The notes under the pieces: generated by a model
What the model was told of the DNA's origin: nothing
The model's database searches: none
Seen by the model: only the letters and a program-made list of their open reading frames with translations
Translations under genes and position numbers: made by a program
Shown: piece after piece, positions 1 to 5,661 of the stretch
Layout of the letters: every line of letters begins with the position of its first letter
Position numbering within the stretch: the stretch's first letter is position 1
Assembly: GCA_019313105.1 (NCBI GenBank)
Contig: JAFDBW010000150.1
Coordinates: 1-8,480, forward strand
Reading direction: 5' to 3'
Length of the DNA: 8,480 nucleotides
DNA from: Deltaproteobacteria bacterium
GTDB lineage: Bacteria > Desulfobacterota > Desulfuromonadia > Desulfuromonadales > BM103

Positions 1-1212
1 GTTGACTTCGACTTTGCCGAGGTCATGGAGCGGGTACAAAGGGTCATTGAGAAGGTGGAGCCACATGACTCCATTGAACGTTACACGAAGCTCGGCGTCG
101 ATTGCTTTACCGGTGCAGGAAAAATCGTCTCGCCCTGGTCGGTTGAAATCAATGGTGAGATCCTGACCACCAGGAACATCATTATCGCGACCGGAGCGAG
201 GCCACTGATCCCTCCGATCAAGGGAATCGAGAAGGTTGACTACCTGACCTCGGACAACCTCTGGCAATTGCGGGAGAACCCGGGCCGCCTAATCGTACTA
301 GGCGGCGGGCCGATCGGCTCCGAGATGACCCAGGCCATGGCCAGGCTCGGAGCGACGGTCACCCAGATCGAAATGGCCCCACGGATCATGGGGCGCGAGG
401 ACCCGGAAGTCTCTGCATACATCCAGGCCCGGTTTGAAGCTGAAGGGATCAAGGTCCTGACCGGCCATGCGGCAAAGGAAGTCATCGTTGAGGACGGTGA
501 AAAGTGGCTGCTCTGTGACGTCCGGGAAGAAACTGTAAGAGTTCCCTTCGACCAGATCCTCATAGCGGTTGGTCGACAGCCCAATGTCAGCGGCTTCGGC
601 CTCGAGGAGCTCGGTGTGAAGATCAGTAACCGCGGCACCGTCGCTGTCGACCCGCTGCTGCGCACCAACTTTCCGAACATCTTCGCCGTCGGTGACGTCG
701 CCGGGCCCTACCAGTTCACCCACACGGCTTCGCACATGGCCTGGTATGCCGCAGTGAACGCCCTGTTCGGCAGCCTGAAATCTTTCAAGGTCGACTACAG
801 CGTCATTCCCTGGGCGACCTTCACCGATCCAGAAATTGCCAGGGTCGGCCTGTCCGAAGACGAGGCCAAGGCCGGCAACATACAGTACGAAGTCACCCGT
901 TATGGGATCGATGACCTCGATCGTGCGATTGCCGACTCCGAGGATCACGGCTGGGTCAAGGTGCTCACCAGACCGGGCAGCGACAAGCTGCTCGGCGTGA
1001 CGATTGTCGGCAGTCATGCCGGCGACCTGCTCGCTGAATTCGTCCTGGCCATGAAGCACGGCCTGGGACTGAACAAGGTCCTTGGCACCATCCACACCTA
1101 CCCGACCATGGCAGAGGCAAACAAGGCTGCTGCCGGCGAATGGAAAAAGGCTCACGCCCCCGAGAAGCTACTCGAATGGGTGGAAAAATTTCACAACTGG
1201 CGCCGGGGATAA
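1..1212 (+). CDS. FAD-dependent pyridine nucleotide-disulfide oxidoreductase (MerA/Lpd-like), 5' end outside window
   Basis: The reading frame is open from base 1, so the first ATG at 25 is internal. 403 residues are visible; the N-terminal FAD-binding segment and the redox CxxxxC, expected upstream, are missing. Visible class I disulfide-reductase motifs, in order, are IIATGARP (about residue 60), the NAD(P)H dinucleotide fold GGGPIGSE (about 100), IAVGRQPN (about 190), FAVGDVAG for FAD (about 230) and a C-terminal dimerisation domain with HTYPTMAEA near 1093-1119. The position of the catalytic His in dihydrolipoamide dehydrogenase (HPTxxE) is Tyr here, as in mercuric reductase, but the C-terminal Cys pair of MerA is absent (the protein ends NWRRG). 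It is therefore neither a typical Lpd nor a typical MerA. Homologues of this type in Deltaproteobacteria are often fused to, or beside, a TVP38/TMEM64 membrane domain; that is family knowledge and cannot be seen here. The substrate is unknown. It is probably cotranscribed with the small membrane gene 24 nt downstream. Confidence 0.9.
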   Translation, partial: VDFDFAEVMERVQRVIEKVEPHDSIERYTKLGVDCFTGAGKIVSPWSVEINGEILTTRNIIIATGARPLIPPIKGIEKVDYLTSDNLWQLRENPGRLIVLGGGPIGSEMTQAMARLGATVTQIEMAPRIMGREDPEVSAYIQARFEAEGIKVLTGHAAKEVIVEDGEKWLLCDVREETVRVPFDQILIAVGRQPNVSGFGLEELGVKISNRGTVAVDPLLRTNFPNIFAVGDVAGPYQFTHTASHMAWYAAVNALFGSLKSFKVDYSVIPWATFTDPEIARVGLSEDEAKAGNIQYEVTRYGIDDLDRAIADSEDHGWVKVLTRPGSDKLLGVTIVGSHAGDLLAEFVLAMKHGLGLNKVLGTIHTYPTMAEANKAAAGEWKKAHAPEKLLEWVEKFHNWRRG

Positions 1213-1236
1213 TCCGACAAGGGAATATGAGGACAC

Positions 1237-1485
1237 ATGTTTGAAGAGCATTTGCAGAACACCATCGCACTCGTCCAAGGGAACCCGGTCATCGGCATCG
1301 GCGTTGCCGTTGTGATCCTGGCCCTGTTCTACTTCAGGCCTAAAGATATGTTCAAGCTGCTGGGGTTCTGCCTGCTGCTGGTCGTCGGGTTTTATTTGAT
1401 GACGATACTGTTTGAAACCGTAGGCAGCGGGTCGAAGCAGAAAGACGAGATGATACATAAAACCAGGAATGCGATTGGTGAATAA
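1237..1485 (+). CDS. small two-helix membrane protein, function unknown
   Basis: This 82-residue protein starts at ATG 1237 and ends at TAA 1483-1485. A GAGGA at 1229-1233 is a possible ribosome binding site, though only 3 nt from the ATG. Two hydrophobic stretches, about residues 17-33 and 39-58, predict two membrane helices joined by a short basic loop (FRPKDMFK). The polar C-terminal tail (residues 62-82) is rich in Lys and charged residues. There is no cleavable signal peptide or lipobox. It lies 24 nt after the oxidoreductase and directly before a strong terminator, so it is probably the last gene of that operon. I do not recognise a family. A role as membrane partner of the upstream flavoprotein is only a guess from position. 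Confidence 0.75.
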   Translation: MFEEHLQNTIALVQGNPVIGIGVAVVILALFYFRPKDMFKLLGFCLLLVVGFYLMTILFETVGSGSKQKDEMIHKTRNAIGE

Positions 1486-1511
1486 GAAGATGGGATGACT
1501 GTCCGAGGGTG

Positions 1512-1549
1512 CGGTGACGCGATTCTGTCTGCGTCACCGTTATTTTTTT
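1512..1549 (+). terminator. Rho-independent terminator after the small membrane gene
   Basis: A 9-bp perfect GC-rich stem (CGGTGACGC at 1512-1520 with GCGTCACCG at 1531-1539) closes a 10-nt loop and is followed at once by a T-rich tract (1540-1549, seven Ts in a row at 1543-1549). It lies 26 nt past the TAA at 1485. On the other strand the same hairpin has no T tract after it, so it should stop rightward transcription only, before it enters the convergent gene that ends at 1551. Confidence 0.9.
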
Positions 1550-1550
1550 A

Positions 1551-2405
1551 TCATATCGGCGACCTCGATTCGCAGGGAATTCTTACCTGGCATAGCCCGC
1601 ACGGCGTGGCTCCGGTGCCGTAGTTCTCACGCACGTAAGGCGTTGTGACATTGCGGATATAATCGAAGCAGGCCGGCTTATCATGGCCTGATTCGGTAAT
1701 CGCATCAATCGGGCAGCGCTTCATACAAGCACCGCAAGTGCCCCGGGCATACCAGAGGCACCAGTCCTGGTGGCCGGCGTAGGCCCGTGAGGTCGCCTCT
1801 AGGTCGACCCTGGCGACAACCGAACCGAAGCGCACCGCCTTGCCCAGCCGGGTGATCAAACCATCCGATAGCCCAAACGTGCCGAGACCTGCAATCCACG
1901 CCGTGTGGCGCTCCGACCAGTTGGAGGCGATGCCGAACCGCTCGCTGTCGCGATAGGCAAACTCAGCCAGACGCTCCGGAGCCACGGCCGGGGAACCGGC
2001 ATTCGTCAACTGCTCGGCCAGATGCAGGCGCAGGGCGCAGTTGAACTCTTCACCATGAAAACGTGAACGGGCCCACCTTTCTGAAGGGAATTCCGTTGCC
2101 TCACGCTGATCGAGGCGGGTCGCTTCGGTCTGCGGCAGGATGTAGACAATCACGGCCAGTTCGGCTGCAGTGGCGTCCAGATTGGGCCATGCGAGCCGGA
2201 AAGCTTCCAGGGGGGTCCAGTAGAAGGGGCCGATATCATTCTTGAGCTGTTCAAAAAGCGGGTCATCGCCCCGGGCATAGGCGATCTGCGGTTCGGCCCA
2301 GGCCGGCTCACCGGTCTGCATTTGGAGAGAATTCCCTGCCGAAGCGCAGAATTCGCCGATCACCGATTCGATCCAGCTTCTGGTTTCTTCACGGGAATTC
2401 AACAT
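1551..2405 (-). CDS. QueG-like double [4Fe-4S] cluster protein (epoxyqueuosine reductase paralogue)
   Basis: The protein has 284 residues. Its C-terminal half resembles epoxyqueuosine reductase (COG1600): ERHTAWIAGLGTFG (165-178) matches the QueG ERxWAxRAGLGWIG segment, followed by eight cysteines that can hold two [4Fe-4S] clusters. By analogy with QueG, cluster 1 would use C216, C224, C227 and C278, and cluster 2 would use C231, C246, C269 and C272. The first spacing is C-x7-C rather than QueG's C-x2-C. The C-terminus CGLCQVRIPCE ends six residues before the stop. The QueG catalytic Asp, six residues before the ER pair, appears to be Ile159. The protein is also shorter than QueG (about 310-380 residues), so it is best read as a paralogue with unknown substrate; cobalamin binding is not established. 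The start ATG at 2403-2405 has no clear Shine-Dalgarno, but it lies 12 nt after the stop of the GFA gene, so translational coupling is likely. Confidence 0.85.
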   Translation of the reverse strand: MLNSREETRSWIESVIGEFCASAGNSLQMQTGEPAWAEPQIAYARGDDPLFEQLKNDIGPFYWTPLEAFRLAWPNLDATAAELAVIVYILPQTEATRLDQREATEFPSERWARSRFHGEEFNCALRLHLAEQLTNAGSPAVAPERLAEFAYRDSERFGIASNWSERHTAWIAGLGTFGLSDGLITRLGKAVRFGSVVARVDLEATSRAYAGHQDWCLWYARGTCGACMKRCPIDAITESGHDKPACFDYIRNVTTPYVRENYGTGATPCGLCQVRIPCESRSPI

Positions 2406-2417
2406 AACAACAGGCTT

Positions 2418-2822
2418 TTACCTGGTAAATCCCTGGTCAAAGTTTTTCCGAGACGTTATCTCCGCCACCCACGGCAACATGCTTTCGCAATACAGGTTGA
2501 GAGTCGGTGCGACACAGGTCGGATCATCGAGTGTCCCTACATGGACAATCAGCTTGCCCGCTGCCAGCCTGTGCTGGTTGAAAATCGGCGTTCCACAAGT
2601 GCCGCAAAAATACTTTTTCACTTTCGGCGAGATTTTGTATTCAACCAGTGCATCTTCCCCTGCCATCAAGGTAAAACTCTCTCGGGGGATCACGGCAAAA
2701 GCTTCGAAAGCGCTGCCGGTGATCTTTTTGCAGGTATTGCAGTGGCAGTTGCCAACCATCTCGAAGTCGGAGCTGGTCGCATATTTCACCGCACCACACA
2801 AACAGGAGCCGGTCATCCTCAT
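2418..2822 (-). CDS. GFA (glutathione-dependent formaldehyde-activating)/CENP-V fold zinc protein
   Basis: This 134-residue protein carries the seven-cysteine zinc pattern of the GFA family: CLC near the N-terminus (C7, C9), CHCNTC (C26, C28, C31) and FCGTCGTPIF (C73, C76). The length is typical for single-domain members. The family is named after an S-(hydroxymethyl)glutathione synthase, but most bacterial members have no proven activity, so the substrate is left open. I chose ATG 2820-2822 because an AAAGGTGA Shine-Dalgarno (2829-2836) sits 6 nt upstream of it. A GTG at 2829-2831 would add three residues but has no ribosome binding site of its own and overlaps this one. It is probably the first gene of an operon with the QueG-like gene 12 nt downstream. 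Confidence 0.88.
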   Translation of the reverse strand: MRMTGSCLCGAVKYATSSDFEMVGNCHCNTCKKITGSAFEAFAVIPRESFTLMAGEDALVEYKISPKVKKYFCGTCGTPIFNQHRLAAGKLIVHVGTLDDPTCVAPTLNLYCESMLPWVAEITSRKNFDQGFTR

Positions 2823-2828
2823 AATATT

Positions 2829-2836
2829 CACCTTTC
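2829..2836 (-). promoter_or_regulatory. Ribosome binding site that decides the GFA start
   Basis: Read on the minus strand, AAAGGTGA is a good match to the anti-Shine-Dalgarno sequence and lies 6 nt before ATG 2822. This favours that ATG over the GTG at 2831, which is inside the site itself. Confidence 0.6.
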
Positions 2837-2914
2837 ATTCAGGAAGAAGCAGTCACAGTTTAGCAATGAACTGGTCATTTTCGAAACAAGTTTATGCGCA
2901 AAAAGGGGATTCTC

Positions 2915-2943
2915 TTGTCACGAACGCCTATTAGGCTTATCGT
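2915..2943 (+). promoter_or_regulatory. Candidate sigma-70 promoter for the YkgJ gene, possibly giving a leaderless mRNA
   Basis: TTGTCA (2915-2920, five of six to the -35 consensus) is separated by exactly 17 bp from TATCGT (2938-2943, four of six, keeping the most conserved T, A and final T of the -10). Transcription would start at or near the ATG at 2950. This fits the lack of a proper Shine-Dalgarno; only GTGA at 2942-2945 is present. The palindrome at 2917-2946 covers nearly all of this promoter. It is a prediction by eye. Confidence 0.35.
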
Positions 2944-2946
2944 GAC
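2917..2946. repeat. 30-nt interrupted palindrome (possible operator or RNA hairpin) before the YkgJ gene
   Basis: GTCACGA (2917-2923) pairs exactly with TCGTGAC (2940-2946), and within it GCCT (2926-2929) pairs with AGGC (2933-2936) around ATT. The outer and inner stems are separated by 2 nt on one side and 3 nt on the other. It ends 3 nt before the ATG at 2950. It has no T tract, so it is not an intrinsic terminator. It could be an operator for a dimeric repressor or a hairpin in the initiation region; the sequence alone does not say which. Confidence 0.5.
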
Positions 2947-2949
2947 GGC

Positions 2950-3657
2950 ATGAAGATCAGCCGTGAAATCGAGAGTGAATATCGCCGCCTTCTCGGTGAT
3001 GTTGACGCCTGGTTCAACCGCTGCCTGGCAGCCGGTGGTACGGCATTCTCATGCCGTGGCGGCTGCAGCGCCTGCTGCAGGGGACTGTTTGACATCACCC
3101 TGCTCGATGCCTTCCTGCTGAAGAATGCATTCAGCTCTTTAACACCGGCCACCCAGGCAGAGGTCCTGCAGACATGTCACCCGCGCCTGGAAGAGCTTCA
3201 GCAACGCTGGCCCGGATTGCAGCCCCCCTATCTTCTGAACCACTTGCCGGAGCATGAGTGGACCGAAATGCCGGAGAACGACGAGACCCCCTGTCCGCTC
3301 CTCGATGCAGATGGATTCTGCCTGGTTTACCATGCACGCCCTCTGACCTGTCGGCTGCATGGCCTGCCGAATATCGACTGCTCCGGAGAAGATTTCGATG
3401 GCACAACCTGCACTCTGCACAAGGGCGATCCCCTGAACCTGCCGGACGATATTCTGCGGTGGCGGTTTCGCGACGTCTTCCAGGAGGAGATCGACATCTT
3501 TCACAAGCTCACCGAACAATTGACCGGAACAACCCTCTCTGAGCTCGACACATTTATTCCCCTGGCACTGCTGGCGGATTACGACAAGGTCGACTGGACC
3601 CGTATGAGTCCACGGAGACACAAACCAAAACGGACAGATCTCAAGAAAAAGGGATGA
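2950..3657 (+). CDS. YkgJ-family cysteine cluster protein (zinc- or iron-chelating domain)
   Basis: This 235-residue protein has the CxxxCxxCC signature of the YkgJ family (PF03692) at residues 35-43 (CRGGCSACC). A second set follows: C115 (PCPLL), C124 (GFCLVYHARP), C134 (LTCRLHGLPN), C144 and C154. The GxCxxYxxRPxxCRxxG block is the family's second hallmark. The cysteines are thought to bind a metal, either zinc or an iron-sulfur centre; no reaction is established for most members. The C-terminal 80 residues are helical and end in a basic tail (RRHKPKRTDLKKKG). The start is well constrained: the frame has a stop (TAG) at 2932-2934 and no other start codon before ATG 2950. It is a single-gene unit, divergent from the GFA gene and convergent with ettA. 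Confidence 0.9.
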   Translation: MKISREIESEYRRLLGDVDAWFNRCLAAGGTAFSCRGGCSACCRGLFDITLLDAFLLKNAFSSLTPATQAEVLQTCHPRLEELQQRWPGLQPPYLLNHLPEHEWTEMPENDETPCPLLDADGFCLVYHARPLTCRLHGLPNIDCSGEDFDGTTCTLHKGDPLNLPDDILRWRFRDVFQEEIDIFHKLTEQLTGTTLSELDTFIPLALLADYDKVDWTRMSPRRHKPKRTDLKKKG

Positions 3658-3667
3658 GACCCTCATC
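3645..3667 (-). terminator. Small minus-strand hairpin with T tract, possible ettA terminator
   Basis: Read on the minus strand, GATGAG and CTCATC (positions 3662-3667 and 3653-3658) form a 6-bp stem with a 3-nt loop, followed by CC and a run of five Ts (complement of 3646-3650). It lies about 135 nt past the ettA stop and overlaps the end of the YkgJ gene. The stem is short, so it may only back up the larger inverted repeat next to it. Confidence 0.35.
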
Positions 3668-3668
3668 A

Positions 3669-3720
3669 CAGATTACTGACAAACCCCGCATTTTTGGATG
3701 CGGGGTTTGTCAGTAATCTG
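3669..3720. terminator. 23-bp perfect inverted repeat between convergent genes, likely bidirectional terminator
   Basis: Bases 3669-3691 and 3698-3720 are exact reverse complements (23 of 23 pairs) around the 6-nt loop TTTTGG. The inner part (AAACCCCGCAT with ATGCGGGGTTT) looks like a typical intrinsic terminator with A-rich and T-rich flanks on either strand. The outer 12 bp (CAGATTACTGAC) extend the pairing well beyond what termination needs. It starts 11 nt after the YkgJ stop and ends 80 nt from the ettA stop, so it could stop transcription from both sides. No second copy is present in this window. Confidence 0.75.
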
Positions 3721-3721
3721 G

Positions 3722-3751
3722 CAAGCTCCTTATGGAGCCTGGCTTGTTTTT
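3722..3751 (+). terminator. Second, weaker plus-strand hairpin with T tract
   Basis: CAAG (3722-3725) with CTTG (3743-3746) and CTCC (3726-3729) with GGAG (3734-3737) form an imperfect stem with a 5-nt bulge, followed directly by five Ts (3747-3751). It starts one base after the long inverted repeat and may act with it as a tandem terminator for rightward transcription. Confidence 0.4.
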
Positions 3752-3800
3752 CTCTGCATCAGATCGTTGCCAAGCTTCAAACTCCCGCAACCCCTTAAAG

Positions 3801-5477
3801 CTATTGCCGCGTCAAACTGCGATAACGGATCCGGTGCGGCTGATCGGCATCTTTGCCGAGTCGTCGCTTGCGATCTTCTTCGTATTCCGAGTAATTGCCT
3901 TCGTACCAGACCACCTGGGAATCGCCTTCGAAGGCGAGGATATGAGTCGCAATGCGATCGAGAAACCAGCGATCATGGCTGATCACCACGGCGCAGCCGC
4001 CGAAGTTTTCGAGAGCTTCCTCGAGGGCACGCAGGGTGTTGACATCGAGATCGTTGGTCGGTTCGTCGAGCAGCAAAACATTCGACTCCTCGCGCATGAT
4101 TTTGGCCAGATGCACGCGATTGCGCTCACCACCGGAGAGTACGCCGACTTTCTTCTGCTGATCACCGCCGGAGAAGTTGAAACGGGCCACGTAGCCACGC
4201 GAGTTGACCAGCTGTTTGCCGAGCAGCATCTGCTCCTGACCACCGGTGATTTCCTCGAAGATGGTTTTGCTGCCATCGAGAGGCCGGTCCTGGTCGACAT
4301 AGGCCAGCTTGACGGTCTCGCCGATCTTGAAACTCCCCGAATCAGCTTGCTCCTGGCCGGTGATCATGCGAAACAGGGTGGTCTTGCCAGCACCGTTGGG
4401 ACCGATCACACCGACGATGCCACCGGGTGGCAGCATGAAATTCATCTTCTCGTAAAGCAGCTTGTCGCCATAGGACTTTGAGACATCATTGGCTTCGACA
4501 ACGGTGCTGCCGAGACGCGGTCCGGGCGGGATGTAAATTTCCATGTTGCGTTCGCGCTCTGCCGCATCCTGGTTGAGCAGTTTTTCGTAGGAGTTGATGC
4601 GGGCCTGGCCCTTGGCGTGGCGTGCCTTGGGACTCATGCGTATCCATTCAAGTTCGCGCTGCAGGGTCTTCTGTCGATTGCTCTCAGCCTTGTCTTCCTT
4701 GCGCAGACGCTCCTGCTTCTGCTCCAGCCAGCTCGAGTAGTTGCCCTTCCAGGGAATCCCATGGCCGCGATCAAGTTCGAGAATCCAGCCGGCGACGTTG
4801 TCGAGGAAGTAACGATCATGGGTCACGGCAATGATCGTCCCCTCGTAGCGCTGCAGGTGCTGCTCCAGCCAGCCAACGGTCTCGGCATCAAGGTGGTTGG
4901 TCGGCTCATCGAGCAACAGGATGTCGGGCTTCTGAAGCAGCAGCCGGCATAGCGCTACGCGGCGTTTTTCACCCCCGGAAAGCACCTTCACCGACGTATC
5001 GGCCGGCGGGCAGCGCAGAGCGTCCATGGCCAGGTCGAGCCGTGAATCAAGCTCCCAGGCATCCAGCGCATCGAGCTTGTCCTGGACCACGGCCTGCCGC
5101 TCGCAGAGTTTTTCCATGTCGCAATCCGGGTCGGCAAAAGCCTCGTTGATCTCCTCGAACTCCCTGAGCAGGTCAACGGTTTCCTGGACTCCCTCTTCAA
5201 CCACTTCACGCACCGTCTTGTCACAATCAATCAAAGGCTCCTGCTCAAGAAAACCGACCGTGTAGCCGTCAGAGAGCATCGTCTCGCCGTTGAACTCCTT
5301 GTCGACTCCGGCCATAATCCTCAGCAGGGTTGATTTACCGGAACCGTTGAGACCAAGCACACCAATCTTGGCGCCGTAAAAGTAAGAAAGGGAAATATCC
5401 TTGATGATCGGCTTGCCGTTGTAGTTCTTGTTGACGCCGACCATCGAGTAGATGATCTTCTTGGTATCTTCGCTCAT
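3801..5477 (-). CDS. ettA: Energy-dependent translational throttle protein EttA (ABC-F ATPase)
   Basis: At 558 residues this is close to E. coli EttA (555). It has two ABC ATPase domains and no membrane segments. The first has Walker A GLNGSGKST (42-50), signature LSGGE (166-170), Walker B ILLLDE with E191, and H220. The second has Walker A GPNGAGKT (359-366), signature LSGGE (447-451), Walker B VLLLDE with E472, and H501. The insert at about 95-140 is the EttA arm that contacts ribosomal protein uL1 and the L1 stalk. Residues about 240-320 are the charged interdomain linker (GNYSSWLEQKQERLRKE, then ELEWIRMSPKARHAKGQARI) that reaches towards the P-site tRNA. EttA binds the ribosomal E site and gates the first elongation step according to the ATP/ADP ratio. 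All catalytic residues are intact. The start ATG at 5475-5477 has AGGA 8 nt upstream (5486-5489). The gene stands alone. Confidence 0.97.
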   Translation of the reverse strand: MSEDTKKIIYSMVGVNKNYNGKPIIKDISLSYFYGAKIGVLGLNGSGKSTLLRIMAGVDKEFNGETMLSDGYTVGFLEQEPLIDCDKTVREVVEEGVQETVDLLREFEEINEAFADPDCDMEKLCERQAVVQDKLDALDAWELDSRLDLAMDALRCPPADTSVKVLSGGEKRRVALCRLLLQKPDILLLDEPTNHLDAETVGWLEQHLQRYEGTIIAVTHDRYFLDNVAGWILELDRGHGIPWKGNYSSWLEQKQERLRKEDKAESNRQKTLQRELEWIRMSPKARHAKGQARINSYEKLLNQDAAERERNMEIYIPPGPRLGSTVVEANDVSKSYGDKLLYEKMNFMLPPGGIVGVIGPNGAGKTTLFRMITGQEQADSGSFKIGETVKLAYVDQDRPLDGSKTIFEEITGGQEQMLLGKQLVNSRGYVARFNFSGGDQQKKVGVLSGGERNRVHLAKIMREESNVLLLDEPTNDLDVNTLRALEEALENFGGCAVVISHDRWFLDRIATHILAFEGDSQVVWYEGNYSEYEEDRKRRLGKDADQPHRIRYRSLTRQ

Positions 5478-5516
5478 AAATTAGGTCCTGTTTGAGTGGT
5501 TGTTTACAGACCATGG

Positions 5517-5545
5517 CTTATACACCATCTGGAGACAAGGAGCAA
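5517..5545 (-). promoter_or_regulatory. Candidate ettA promoter
   Basis: On the minus strand, TATAAG (5517-5522, five of six to the -10 consensus) lies 17 bp downstream of TTGCTC (5540-5545, a weak -35 with only the TTG). Transcription would start near 5510 and leave a leader of about 33 nt, which contains the ettA ribosome binding site. The prediction rests on the -10 and the spacing. Confidence 0.4.
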
Positions 5546-5604
5546 GAGTGGTCAAGGGTGTTCCCAGTCCCCAGGCCCCAACCTCCTGCCCCCGCATCTA
5601 AAGG

Positions 5605-5633
5605 TTGACTCTTTGATCATGACGTTGTTCAAT
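5605..5633 (+). promoter_or_regulatory. Candidate promoter for the TPR protein gene
   Basis: TTGACT (5605-5610, five of six to the -35) is followed after 17 bp by TTCAAT (5628-5633, four of six to the -10). The start would be near 5640, giving a short leader with the ribosome binding site AGAGG (5652-5656) 5 nt before ATG 5662. The stretch 5546-5604 between this and the ettA promoter holds no gene or obvious structure. Confidence 0.45.
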
Positions 5634-5661
5634 CGTCCGAACAAACCAACGAGAGGCTAAC

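Noticed and set aside
298..1155. 285-codon open frame on the minus strand opposite the oxidoreductase
   Set aside because: The plus-strand frame has all the motifs of a flavin reductase. The antisense frame has no recognisable domain and is the usual by-product of GC-rich codon use.
1512..1549. The terminator at 1512-1549 acting also for the QueG-like gene on the minus strand
   Set aside because: Read leftward, the hairpin is followed by mixed sequence with no T run, so only rightward intrinsic termination is supported.
2322..2945. 207-codon plus-strand open frame across the GFA gene and the intergenic region
   Set aside because: It lies antisense to a clear GFA zinc protein and has no family features.
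3732..4481. 249-codon plus-strand open frame opposite ettA
   Set aside because: It begins in the terminator region and runs antisense to the second ATPase domain of EttA, with no recognisable motifs.
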